Shown here one piece after another: positions 1 through 6,150 of a DNA stretch of 13,308 nucleotides. Each line of letters opens with the position of its first letter. Position 1 is the stretch's first letter. Made by a program: the position numbers and the translations under genes. The DNA comes from Oscillospiraceae bacterium (GTDB lineage: Bacteria > Bacillota > Clostridia > Oscillospirales > Ruminococcaceae): assembly GCA_900768675.1 (NCBI GenBank), contig CAAGDT010000099.1:1-13308 (forward strand), read 5' to 3'. The notes beneath the pieces were generated by a model. That model saw only the letters and a program-made list of their open reading frames with translations. It made no database searches and was not told where the DNA came from.

Positions 1-36
1 ACTGCACCTAAAAAGCAGGAGAAAACAACAGATTGA
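1..36 (+). CDS. C-terminal tail of an unidentified upstream gene (partial)
   Basis: One frame is open from the first base to a TGA at 34-36 and encodes TAPKKQEKTTD. A lysine-rich, polar tail is plausible for a protein C-terminus, and the stop lies two bases before the ATG of the next gene, as expected inside an operon. Twelve codons are too few to assign a family. If the locus is lasso-like, the missing cyclase could lie upstream, but nothing here shows that. Confidence 0.4.
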   Translation, partial: TAPKKQEKTTD

Positions 37-38
37 TT

Positions 39-782
39 ATGAACGAAGCCTTTAATATTGAGCTTGCAGGCGTTGTTATACGGATTGAGCCGATGTACGG
101 CTATATCCGTGATTTTTGCCGGGGCTACATAACCGAAAAGCCCGGAAGCTTTACAGTATCCGTCTCCGAGGAAGACATCGCCGCCGAGCGCAGCAAATCC
201 GCCGCCGAGGACAGAAAAGAGGGGATCCCGCAGCGGGATTTCCGTGACAGCTACCTTGAAACCCTTGCGGTTTACCGTAAAATTGCGGAGAAAATGCTTG
301 ATTACGACACAATCCTTTTTCACGGTTCGGTTATTGCTGTGGACGGCAAAGCCTATATGTTTACCGCAAAAAGCGGTACGGGCAAATCCACCCACACAAG
401 GCTCTGGCGGGAAATGCTTAGGGACAGGGCGGTTATGATTAACGACGACAAGCCCCTTATTACCATTTCGAAAAGCGGCGTTACCGCCTACGGAACTCCA
501 TGGGACGGGAAGCACCGGCTCAGCACCAACACGGGCGCACCGCTGAAAGCTATCTGCGTTCTTGAACGCTCGGAGGAAAACCGTATCGCCGGAATAACAA
601 AGGCGGACTGCTACAATATGCTTGTTCAACAGGTCTATAAGCCCACAAATCCTCAAAGGCTCATAAAAACCTTGCAGCTTATCGACAGACTTGCGGAAAA
701 TGTGAAGCTGTACCGTCTGGGCTGTAATATGCAGCCGGAAGCGGCGGAGATTTCTTTTGGAAAAATGTCGGAAACTACTTGA
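39..782 (+). CDS. HPr-kinase-like peptide kinase of a RiPP locus
   Basis: A 247-residue cytoplasmic kinase of the HPr kinase/PEP-carboxykinase fold, likely to phosphorylate a small peptide rather than HPr. Visible are FHGS just before the nucleotide-binding region, a P-loop at about residues 112-118 (SGTGKST) and an acidic pair in INDDK (about 136-137). The N-terminal half lacks the usual HprK N-terminal domain. Homologues of this size sit in lasso peptide clusters (for example the paeninodin kinase), where they phosphorylate the precursor C-terminus; that is family knowledge, and the target here is inferred. ATG at 39 is preferred; a TTG at 33 is in frame and sits 11 nt after the GGAG at 18-21. 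The stop codon overlaps the -35 box of the precursor promoter. Confidence 0.8.
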   Translation: MNEAFNIELAGVVIRIEPMYGYIRDFCRGYITEKPGSFTVSVSEEDIAAERSKSAAEDRKEGIPQRDFRDSYLETLAVYRKIAEKMLDYDTILFHGSVIAVDGKAYMFTAKSGTGKSTHTRLWREMLRDRAVMINDDKPLITISKSGVTAYGTPWDGKHRLSTNTGAPLKAICVLERSEENRIAGITKADCYNMLVQQVYKPTNPQRLIKTLQLIDRLAENVKLYRLGCNMQPEAAEISFGKMSETT

Positions 783-807
783 CAGGAGGATAAGCCTGTG
801 CTAAAAT
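779..807 (+). promoter_or_regulatory. Consensus sigma-A promoter of the precursor peptide
   Basis: A perfect -35 box TTGACA (779-784) is followed by a 17-nt spacer and a -10 box TAAAAT (802-807), with an extended -10 TG at 799-800. It overlaps the stop codon of the kinase gene. Transcription should start near 813-816, at the first base of the ATAC repeat. This is the best-matched promoter in the window and should drive the 31-codon precursor gene strongly. Confidence 0.8.
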
Positions 808-812
808 CGCTG

Positions 813-853
813 ATACATACATACATACATACATACATACATACATACATACA
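813..853 (+). repeat. Tetranucleotide repeat (ATAC)10
   Basis: Ten perfect ATAC units plus one extra A. The tract begins 6 nt after the -10 box, so it should form the very start of the precursor transcript. Tracts like this change length by slipped-strand mispairing. A change in copy number would alter the initially transcribed region and leader length, but not the -35/-10 spacing. No real gene is clearly read through it. Confidence 0.95.
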
Positions 854-944
854 GGTAAATTAAATTCCCTGTATGACACACCTCTTTTCGTTTGTGACGG
901 CTATGCCGTTGGCAATAGAAATTCTGCGGAAGGAGGTGCGGGAA

Positions 945-1040
945 ATGGAGAAGTATGAAGTTCCGGAAATGGAGATTGTTAAGTTCGAGGCGGAGGATAT
1001 TATTTCTGAGAGTGGCGATATTGATGAAGGCGATGTATAA
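945..1040 (+). CDS. 31-residue RiPP-like precursor peptide
   Basis: The start is fixed by a perfect Shine-Dalgarno AAGGAGGT (930-937), 7 nt before ATG 945; the frame ends in TAA at 1038-1040. The peptide begins MEKYEVPEMEIVKF. Y4-x-x-P7 matches the YxxP leader motif that lasso peptide recognition (RRE/B1) proteins bind. The rest is acidic and has no Lys or Arg after K13: DIISESG at 18-24, then DIDEGDV to the end. S21 and S23 are the only Ser/Thr and are candidate phosphorylation sites for the neighbouring kinase. There is no Cys. The likely core after the SG is only 7-9 residues, too short for a classical lasso. Its own promoter lies upstream, and a hairpin terminator with the recognition protein gene lies downstream. 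The role as precursor is inferred from position, leader motif and expression signals. Confidence 0.72.
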   Translation: MEKYEVPEMEIVKFEAEDIISESGDIDEGDV

Positions 1041-1055
1041 TTCTTTGTAACTAAA

Positions 1056-1087
1056 GGCAGGCGGCTGCGGCTGTCTGCCGCTTTTCC
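1056..1087 (+). terminator. Hairpin terminator or attenuator after the precursor gene
   Basis: A 10-bp stem (1056-1065 with 1070-1079, including G-T pairs) closes a TGCG tetraloop and is followed by GCTTTTCC. The T-run is short, so read-through is likely. This suits a layout in which the peptide is made in excess and the downstream enzymes at a lower level from the same transcript. Confidence 0.7.
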
Positions 1088-1112
1088 TTATTATCAAGAA
1101 AGAGGTACAGAT

Positions 1113-1370
1113 ATGAAGCTTAAAGAAACCTTTATAACCTACGAAAACGACGGCGACCACATTCTTATCGACGCTTCAAGCGCCTTTGCTGGACTTGTCC
1201 ACAGCAACAAGACCGCCGCATTTATTGTGGACTGCCTTAAAAGCGAAACGACAGAAGCCGAAATCGCTGATAAAATGTGCGGTAAGTATGACGCACCCCG
1301 TGAGGAAATCGAAAAGGGAGTGCGTGACATAATCGTAAAGCTTAAAAGCATAGGTGCAATAGAAGAATGA
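1113..1370 (+). CDS. PqqD-like RiPP recognition element protein
   Basis: An 85-residue protein with the PqqD/RRE pattern: an N-terminal beta-strand region (about 1-25), then helices that include an acidic stretch (ETTEAEIADKM, about 49-59) and a C-terminal helix ending in LKSIGAIEE. Stand-alone proteins of this kind bind the leader of a RiPP precursor and deliver it to modifying enzymes; in lasso systems the equivalent is the B1 protein, which recognises the YxxP motif found in the peptide encoded just upstream. A ribosome site (AGAAAGAGG, about 1097-1105) precedes the ATG. The gene overlaps the next start by ATGA, indicating translational coupling with the peptidase. Confidence 0.82.
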   Translation: MKLKETFITYENDGDHILIDASSAFAGLVHSNKTAAFIVDCLKSETTEAEIADKMCGKYDAPREEIEKGVRDIIVKLKSIGAIEE

Positions 1371-1813
1371 GCAGAGCACAGCTTGAGGAGCTTGAAAAGC
1401 ACGGAATGTACTTAAGCTCTCCCCGTGGTGTAAGTATGTGGCCTATGATACGGCAGGGAAAGGACATTGTTGAAATCCGAGCCTTGGAAAAACCGCCAAA
1501 GCGTTATGATTTGGTGATGTACAGCCGCACGGACAAGCAGGGAGTTATACATCGTGTGCTTTACAAAAAAGAGGATATCTACGTTATCTGCGGCGACAAC
1601 TGTCACACAAAGGAATATGTGAAGCCGGAGCAGATAAAGGGCATAGTAACAAGGTTTTACCGCAACGGTAAGTGGCATTCCGTAACGGAAAAGCCCTACC
1701 TGCTTTATGTCCATTTGTGGACGGATTTATTCTTTATAAGACAGCCTCTTTTTTATATACGGGACAAGCTTAAACGCTTTTTCGGAAAGCGCCAAAAAGG
1801 CAGAAACGTGTAG
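1367..1813 (+). CDS. S24/S26-family Ser-His peptidase (SipW/Sec11-like)
   Basis: A 148-residue protein carrying the signal-peptidase core: GVSMWPMI with the presumed nucleophile S23, RYDLVMYSR (46-54), VIHRVL with H62, and ICGDN with D77. A His rather than a Lys in the HRV motif points to the Ser-His type of SipW/Sec11. Unlike true signal peptidases it has no membrane segment before the Ser, which lies only 23 residues from the N-terminus. The C-terminal 40 residues are hydrophobic/aromatic, then basic, and may touch the membrane. It overlaps the recognition-protein gene by 4 nt and probably removes the leader of the precursor, a job done by a transglutaminase-like B2 protease in lasso clusters. 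The substrate is inferred. Confidence 0.78.
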   Translation: MSRAQLEELEKHGMYLSSPRGVSMWPMIRQGKDIVEIRALEKPPKRYDLVMYSRTDKQGVIHRVLYKKEDIYVICGDNCHTKEYVKPEQIKGIVTRFYRNGKWHSVTEKPYLLYVHLWTDLFFIRQPLFYIRDKLKRFFGKRQKGRNV

Positions 1814-1833
1814 TTGCCGGAAGGAAAATCAGT

Positions 1834-3534
1834 ATGACCGATAGAAAAGCCGTAAAATGGCTTTTAAAAACAGCAGGCAGATACCGCCTTTACATAGCTT
1901 TTCTCCTGCTGTTGCAGATTGCCGTAAGCGGGGTTTCCGTCTGCTATGCCCTTGCTATGAAAAATATGATAGACTGCGCTGTTGGCGGGGACAGGGACGG
2001 CTTTTTCGGCGGACTTCTGCTGTTCGCTTCCCTTATCGTTGCTCTTATGCTGCTTCGTATGGCGGTGCGGCACTTAGAAGAAGCCACAAGGAGCAGCCTT
2101 GAAAACAAGTTCAAGGAGCGGCTATTTTCCTGTCTTTTAAAGAAGGATTTCGGGCAGGTAAGCGCTGTCCACTCAGAGGAGTGGATGAACCGCCTGACTT
2201 CTGATACCGTAGTGTGTGCAAACGGCTTGACCGAGATACTTCCGGGCTTTATGGGAATGGCAGTGAAGCTTGCGGGGGCTATGGTTCTTATCTTTTTATT
2301 GCAGCCCACCCTTGCCTGCATAATGCTGCCTGCGGGTATTCTTTTCCTTTTTATTGCATTCTTTCTCCGCCGCTCCATAAAGCGTTTTCATAAGCAGGTG
2401 CAGGAAAAGGACGGAGAGGTGCGTGTATATTTGCAGGAACGTATAAGCAGTATGCTTGTGCTTCGTACCTTCGGTGCTGAGAAAACGGCTGAAAGCGGCG
2501 CTGAGAAGGTTTTCGGCGGACATAAAAAAGCAAGAATGAAAAAAGCGGTTGTCTCCAATCTCTGCAATACAGGCTTTTCTGTGGCTATAAATGCTATGTA
2601 TCTGCTTGGAATAGGCTACTGCGGCTACGGAATACTTAACGGTACGGTAAGCTACGGAACTCTTACCGCAATAATCCAGCTTGTTGGTCAGCTCCAGGCA
2701 CCTCTTTCGGGGATAAGCGGCTACGTTCCCCGTTTTTACGCTATGCTTGCAAGCGCAGAGCGGTTAATGGAGGCGGAGGACTATAAAAGCTCGGGTGCAG
2801 AGGAAGCAAAATCCCCTGCCAAAGCAAGAGAGCTTTATAACAACAGAGTTAAAGCAATCGCCTTTGAAAACGTGTCCTTTGATTACGGCAAAAACGAAAA
2901 TGCGCCCGTATTGAGCAATATAAGTCTTTCTGTAAATAAAGGCGATTATGTTGCAGTAACAGGCATTTCGGGCTGCGGAAAATCAACCCTGTTAAAGCTG
3001 CTTATGGGAGTTTACCGACCAACGAAGGGCAGGGCTGAAATCCTGCTTGAAGGCGGCGAAAGGCTTCCCGCAGGAACAATGCGGCGGCTGTTCGGCTACG
3101 TTCCGCAGGGTAATTATCTTATGGGCGGAAGTATAAGAGATGTAATAACCTTCGGGAAAGAAGAAAGCGGGGAAGGTATCGGCTTTGAAAAGGCAGTGGA
3201 GCTTGCCTGCGCCGAGTTTATATACGACCTGCCCGAAAAGGAAAATACAGTTCTCGGAGAAAAGGGCGCAGGTCTTTCCGAGGGTCAGATGCAGCGAATT
3301 GCAATAGCAAGAGCGCTTTACGCAGACGCCCCGGTGCTGATACTTGACGAGGCAACAAGCGCACTTGACGGGGAGACGGAGGAAAGGCTGCTGATTAATC
3401 TTAAGCAGCTTACTGATAAGACGGTCTTTATCGTTACCCACAGACCCGGCGCTCTTGAAATCTGCAACAAGCAGCTGGATTTTTCGGAGGACGGAATGAA
3501 GCTTATGAATTTGCGGGAGACGGAAAATGAATAA
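1834..3534 (+). CDS. ABC exporter, fused membrane and ATPase domains
   Basis: A 566-residue half-transporter with a type IV exporter membrane domain of about six helices (residues 15-300) and a nucleotide-binding domain. The latter shows Walker A GISGCGKST (377-385), a Q-loop in YVPQGNYLMGG, the signature LSEGQ (481-485), Walker B VLILDEATSALD (501-512) and the H-loop H536. All catalytic motifs are intact, so a homodimer should be active. There is no N-terminal C39 peptidase domain, consistent with leader removal by the separate peptidase upstream. GGAAGGA at about 1818-1824 is the ribosome site. It most likely exports the modified peptide and may give self-immunity; the cargo is inferred from position. 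Confidence 0.9.
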   Translation: MTDRKAVKWLLKTAGRYRLYIAFLLLLQIAVSGVSVCYALAMKNMIDCAVGGDRDGFFGGLLLFASLIVALMLLRMAVRHLEEATRSSLENKFKERLFSCLLKKDFGQVSAVHSEEWMNRLTSDTVVCANGLTEILPGFMGMAVKLAGAMVLIFLLQPTLACIMLPAGILFLFIAFFLRRSIKRFHKQVQEKDGEVRVYLQERISSMLVLRTFGAEKTAESGAEKVFGGHKKARMKKAVVSNLCNTGFSVAINAMYLLGIGYCGYGILNGTVSYGTLTAIIQLVGQLQAPLSGISGYVPRFYAMLASAERLMEAEDYKSSGAEEAKSPAKARELYNNRVKAIAFENVSFDYGKNENAPVLSNISLSVNKGDYVAVTGISGCGKSTLLKLLMGVYRPTKGRAEILLEGGERLPAGTMRRLFGYVPQGNYLMGGSIRDVITFGKEESGEGIGFEKAVELACAEFIYDLPEKENTVLGEKGAGLSEGQMQRIAIARALYADAPVLILDEATSALDGETEERLLINLKQLTDKTVFIVTHRPGALEICNKQLDFSEDGMKLMNLRETENE

Positions 3535-4669
3535 AGCTCAGTATGATATGATTTATCTTGCTTCCTGCGGCGTAAACGGGACTGCTCCCGATAAGGAGTA
3601 TCTCGGCGGGATTGATATTGACTCGCTGTATAAGGTCTGCCGCACACATCTGCTTGAAGCGCTGGTGGGAACGGTGCTGAAGCAGGCGGGAGTATCTCTG
3701 CCCGAGGACTGGAGCCAGCGGATTTCAAAGGCGGTAAGGAAAAATATCCTGCTGGATACCGAGCGGAAAAAGCTGTTTTCATTTATGGAAAAGGCGGGGA
3801 TATGGCACCTGCCCCTAAAGGGAATTATTCTTAAAGACTATTATCCTGCTTTGGGTATGCGGCAGATGGCGGATAACGACATTCTCTTTGACGAGAATTA
3901 CAGTGAAGAAGTGCGGAAATTTATGGAGTCCGAGGGCTATAGGGGCGAGAATATCGGTGCGGGCAATCACGACGTTTACAAGAAAGAGCCGGTTATGAAT
4001 TTCGAGCTTCATCGGGCTTTATTCAGCGACTATAATCAGACCGAGTTTTACGAATACTACAAGGACGTAAAAAAGCGGCTGATTTTAAACGAGCACAGCT
4101 CCTTCGGCTATCATTTTTCCCGTGAGGACTTTTATATCTACATAATTTCCCACGCCTACAAGCACTACACAGGCGGCGGTACCGGGCTTCGCACGTTGCT
4201 TGATTTTTACGTCTATCTTAAGGCGGAGGAGAAAATTGACTTCGCCTATATTGAAAAGGAATGTGCAGCACTTGGAACGGGCGGCTTTGAAAAGCAGAGC
4301 AGATCCCTCTGCAAAAAGGTTTTCGGGACTTCGGCGGCTATGGGCTTTGAAGCCTTTGAAGACAGCCTGTCCGATGAGGAGCGGGATATGCTGCTGTACT
4401 ATCTGACTTCGGGAGTTTACGGAACTGTGGAGCGCAGCATTGACAACCGCATAAACAAGTACAGAGAGGAAAAAAGCGGCTCAAAGCTTCGCTATCTCTT
4501 AAGCAGGCTTTTCCCAGGCGTTGAAAGCTATAAAGTATGCTATCCCTTTTTCTATAAGCACAAGTGGCTTCTTCCGGTAGGCTGGCTTTACCGTCTTTTA
4601 AGGGCAGTTTTTGATAAAAAGCGGAGGAAGAATATATCCCGTGAGATTAATGCGGTAAAGAATAAATAG
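3527..4669 (+). CDS. Nucleotidyltransferase-like protein of a RiPP locus
   Basis: A 380-residue protein of the nucleotidyltransferase group often found in RiPP and surface-sugar loci (NTP_transf_5 type). The diagnostic stretch is LPLKGIILKDYYPALGMRQM followed by ADNDILF: K98 and G99, G111-R112, and the DxD pair D116/D118 expected to bind metal. The C-terminal half is helical and ends in a strongly basic tail. Its ATG lies 8 nt inside the ABC exporter gene, so it belongs to the same operon and is its last gene. Related proteins occur beside HPr-kinase-like genes in lasso peptide clusters and may attach a nucleotide to the product or act in immunity. The substrate cannot be read from the sequence. 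Confidence 0.78.
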   Translation: MNKAQYDMIYLASCGVNGTAPDKEYLGGIDIDSLYKVCRTHLLEALVGTVLKQAGVSLPEDWSQRISKAVRKNILLDTERKKLFSFMEKAGIWHLPLKGIILKDYYPALGMRQMADNDILFDENYSEEVRKFMESEGYRGENIGAGNHDVYKKEPVMNFELHRALFSDYNQTEFYEYYKDVKKRLILNEHSSFGYHFSREDFYIYIISHAYKHYTGGGTGLRTLLDFYVYLKAEEKIDFAYIEKECAALGTGGFEKQSRSLCKKVFGTSAAMGFEAFEDSLSDEERDMLLYYLTSGVYGTVERSIDNRINKYREEKSGSKLRYLLSRLFPGVESYKVCYPFFYKHKWLLPVGWLYRLLRAVFDKKRRKNISREINAVKNK

Positions 4670-4673
4670 TTGT

Positions 4674-4703
4674 CGGGCGTTCCATGCAGGAGCGCCTGTT
4701 TTT
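4674..4703 (+). terminator. Rho-independent terminator of the peptide operon
   Basis: A 10-bp stem with two G-T pairs (4674-4683 with 4689-4698) and a 5-nt loop is followed by TTTTT (4699-4703), five bases after the stop codon of the nucleotidyltransferase gene. It closes the RiPP-like operon. Confidence 0.85.
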
Positions 4704-4728
4704 GTTTATGCAAATAAGCTTGTAATTG

Positions 4729-4757
4729 TTGAAATAACATAAATTATGTGCTATAAT
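4729..4757 (+). promoter_or_regulatory. Sigma-A promoter P1 of the J-domain/HIRAN/AAA+ operon
   Basis: TTGAAA (4729-4734), a 17-nt spacer, then TATAAT (4752-4757) with an extended -10 TG at 4749-4750. The start would be near 4764, giving a leader of about 90 nt before the J-domain gene. A palindrome fills most of the spacer, so the promoter is probably repressible. Confidence 0.75.
4737..4749. promoter_or_regulatory. Candidate operator, palindrome in the P1 spacer
   Basis: ACATAA-A-TTATGT is a perfect 6+6 inverted repeat with a one-base centre, placed wholly between the -35 and -10 boxes of P1. That position is typical of repressor sites. It is AT-rich, so chance cannot be excluded, and the binding protein is unknown; the WYL regulator encoded downstream is one candidate. 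Confidence 0.4.
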
Positions 4758-4774
4758 ATAGTAAATATATTCCT

Positions 4775-4812
4775 CATTGTTGAGATTTTGCCACAGTAAA
4801 ATATGCTACAAT
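4775..4812 (+). promoter_or_regulatory. Second promoter P2 with 21-bp shared element (copy 1)
   Basis: Positions 4775-4795 (CATTGTTGAGAT...GCCACA) are identical over 21 bp to 7551-7571. Eleven bases later comes a -10-like box TACAAT (4807-4812) with an extended -10 TG at 4804-4805. No good -35 hexamer lies at 17 nt, so the shared element occupies the -35 region and may be an activator site or an alternative sigma recognition site. The start would be near 4819, 33 nt before the J-domain gene. Confidence 0.6.
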
Positions 4813-4851
4813 AAAGGGTAAAGAATTGTAATAGAATGGGGAGGGCTTTTT

Positions 4852-5673
4852 ATGGAAATAATCATAAATCCCGAGATTGAAAGGTTACAGGGAGAGGTGA
4901 AGAACCTTAAGGCAAAGCTGCTTGTCCTGATTGATGAACACGACGAGCTTGTATATCACACCTGCCCGAATATAGCGGCAAAATATGCGCAGCTGCTGGG
5001 AAATCTGGAGCTTGAGGCATTTGAGCTTGAAAACAATATACGGAGAATCAAGAGAAAAATCGAGCTTGTACGGGAAAAACTCAGCAAGAATGAGCCTCTG
5101 ATATTAATGGAGATAGAACAGCAGCTTGACGAGGAGTTTCAGGAGTTTGCCAATGCTTTGCTTACTGCACAAAGAGAAAACCAGGAGGCTTTGGCAAGGT
5201 TAGAGGGGGAGAAGCTTTCCGCAAGCGACTCAAGAGAGCTTAAGGAAACCTACCGCAGGATAGCAAAGCAGCTTCACCCCGACCTCAACGAAAACCTTAC
5301 CGCTGAGCAGAGGGAGCTGTTTTTCAGAGCGGCACAGGCATACAAAACAGGGGATATCACCCTTATGCGTATGATTGACGCAGCTTCACGGACGGTTGAG
5401 GTTAAGTCTGTGGAGGACGAGAACGGGATTGAAAAGCTTAAAAAGCAGATAGAAAATCTGCGGCGAAATATTGTAAGCGTTACAGAGATAATATGCGGGA
5501 TAAAGAATGAGTTTCCCTTTAATATGCTTGATGTAATAAACGATAAGGAGCAGGTCAGAGTGCGGCGGGAAAAGCTTAACGGAGTAATAAAGGATTATCG
5601 TGCGGTTTATAAGGAGTACAAAGAGGAATATCTCGGATTTTTCCCCGATGAGGAACAGGACGGCTTGCTATGA
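4852..5673 (+). CDS. Coiled-coil J-domain (DnaJ-type) protein
   Basis: 273 residues. The N-terminal part (about 5-125) is a long charged helical region with heptad-like Leu/Ile spacing, likely a coiled coil. A J-domain core follows at about 128-175: ELKETYRRIAKQLHPDLNEN with the HPD motif at 142-144, then the helix-III-like FFRAAQAYKTGD. The C-terminal third is again helical. It lacks the Gly/Phe linker and zinc domain of canonical DnaJ, so it is a specialised J-protein that probably recruits DnaK (Hsp70) to particular clients. A strong GGGGAGGG (4838-4845) precedes ATG. It is the first gene of a three-gene operon and overlaps the HIRAN gene by ATGA. Family membership is clear from HPD; the client is unknown. 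Confidence 0.85.
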   Translation: MEIIINPEIERLQGEVKNLKAKLLVLIDEHDELVYHTCPNIAAKYAQLLGNLELEAFELENNIRRIKRKIELVREKLSKNEPLILMEIEQQLDEEFQEFANALLTAQRENQEALARLEGEKLSASDSRELKETYRRIAKQLHPDLNENLTAEQRELFFRAAQAYKTGDITLMRMIDAASRTVEVKSVEDENGIEKLKKQIENLRRNIVSVTEIICGIKNEFPFNMLDVINDKEQVRVRREKLNGVIKDYRAVYKEYKEEYLGFFPDEEQDGLL

Positions 5674-6140
5674 ATCAACTGGCGAATGTAGAAAAGCATA
5701 GTATAATCGCCGCAATACACAGCGGAAAGCTCGGGGAAGCGGTACCCTTCCGCAGGGAGATTTTCCTGCTTGATACGCATATCGCAGGCTGTCAGTTTCA
5801 GGACGACATTGACGAGATTTCGGCGGAGCTTCATATCGGAGATAAGCTTACTTTAAAGCGGGAGCCGGATAATATTCACGATGAGCTGGCGATACTTGTG
5901 CTTGACGGTAAGGGCAGGAAGATGGGCTATGTTCCCCGTATCCATAACACCGTGCTTGCAAGGCTTCTTGACGCAGGAAAGGATATTTACGCAATATTTG
6001 AAATGGAACGCTACGAAAGCCACGAGGAGCTGAGCCGTGATGTGCTGGACAACATAAAAATAAAGCGGGAAAACGGCGAAACCGAATTTGTGAAAAACTA
6101 TTATTTTAATTTCAGAATGAAAATCTATATGAGAGACTGA
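5670..6140 (+). CDS. HIRAN-domain protein
   Basis: 156 residues, mostly a HIRAN domain (about 25-115): the LDTHIAGCQF opening, the GDKLTLKREPDNIHDELAI core with the R-P-x-N-x-x-D/E-x-x-A-I pattern, then GRKMGYVPRIHN. In other proteins HIRAN domains bind DNA, including single-stranded 3' ends (known for HLTF), and many bacterial ones are stand-alone with unknown roles. There is no signal peptide or membrane segment. The gene overlaps the J-domain gene by 4 nt and lies 10 nt before the AAA+ gene, so the three are co-translated or nearly so. DNA binding is inferred from the family, not shown here. Confidence 0.82.
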   Translation: MNQLANVEKHSIIAAIHSGKLGEAVPFRREIFLLDTHIAGCQFQDDIDEISAELHIGDKLTLKREPDNIHDELAILVLDGKGRKMGYVPRIHNTVLARLLDAGKDIYAIFEMERYESHEELSRDVLDNIKIKRENGETEFVKNYYFNFRMKIYMRD

Positions 6141-6150
6141 GGTAAAAACT

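Noticed and set aside
39..782. True HPr kinase/phosphorylase (hprK) or PEP carboxykinase
   Set aside because: It is too short, lacks the HprK N-terminal domain, and sits next to a PqqD-like gene and a small peptide gene; PEP carboxykinase is about twice as long.
813..853. CRISPR or satellite-type array
   Set aside because: The units are four bases long with no spacers; it is a simple sequence repeat.
798..863. Small GTG-started frame through the ATAC repeat with an AGGAGG eight bases upstream, possible phase-variable leader peptide
   Set aside because: The GTG and the AGGAGG lie inside the consensus promoter, upstream of its predicted start, so the main transcript would not contain them. 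The frame stops at 861-863. With one more repeat unit it would run to 958 and overlap the precursor start, which deserves a note, but the encoded sequence looks like no known protein.
897..909. Small hairpin ACGGC-TAT-GCCGT in the precursor leader
   Set aside because: Only five pairs and no T-run; it may occur by chance. It could be part of the leader structure but is not strong enough to annotate.
873..1040. A longer 55-residue version of the precursor from an in-frame ATG at 873
   Set aside because: No ribosome site precedes 873, whereas ATG 945 has a perfect AAGGAGGT at the right distance and gives a leader that begins just before the YxxP motif.
1367..1813. LexA-like S24 repressor
   Set aside because: There is no DNA-binding domain, and the HRV motif with His is of the signal-peptidase (SipW/Sec11) kind rather than the Ser-Lys LexA kind.
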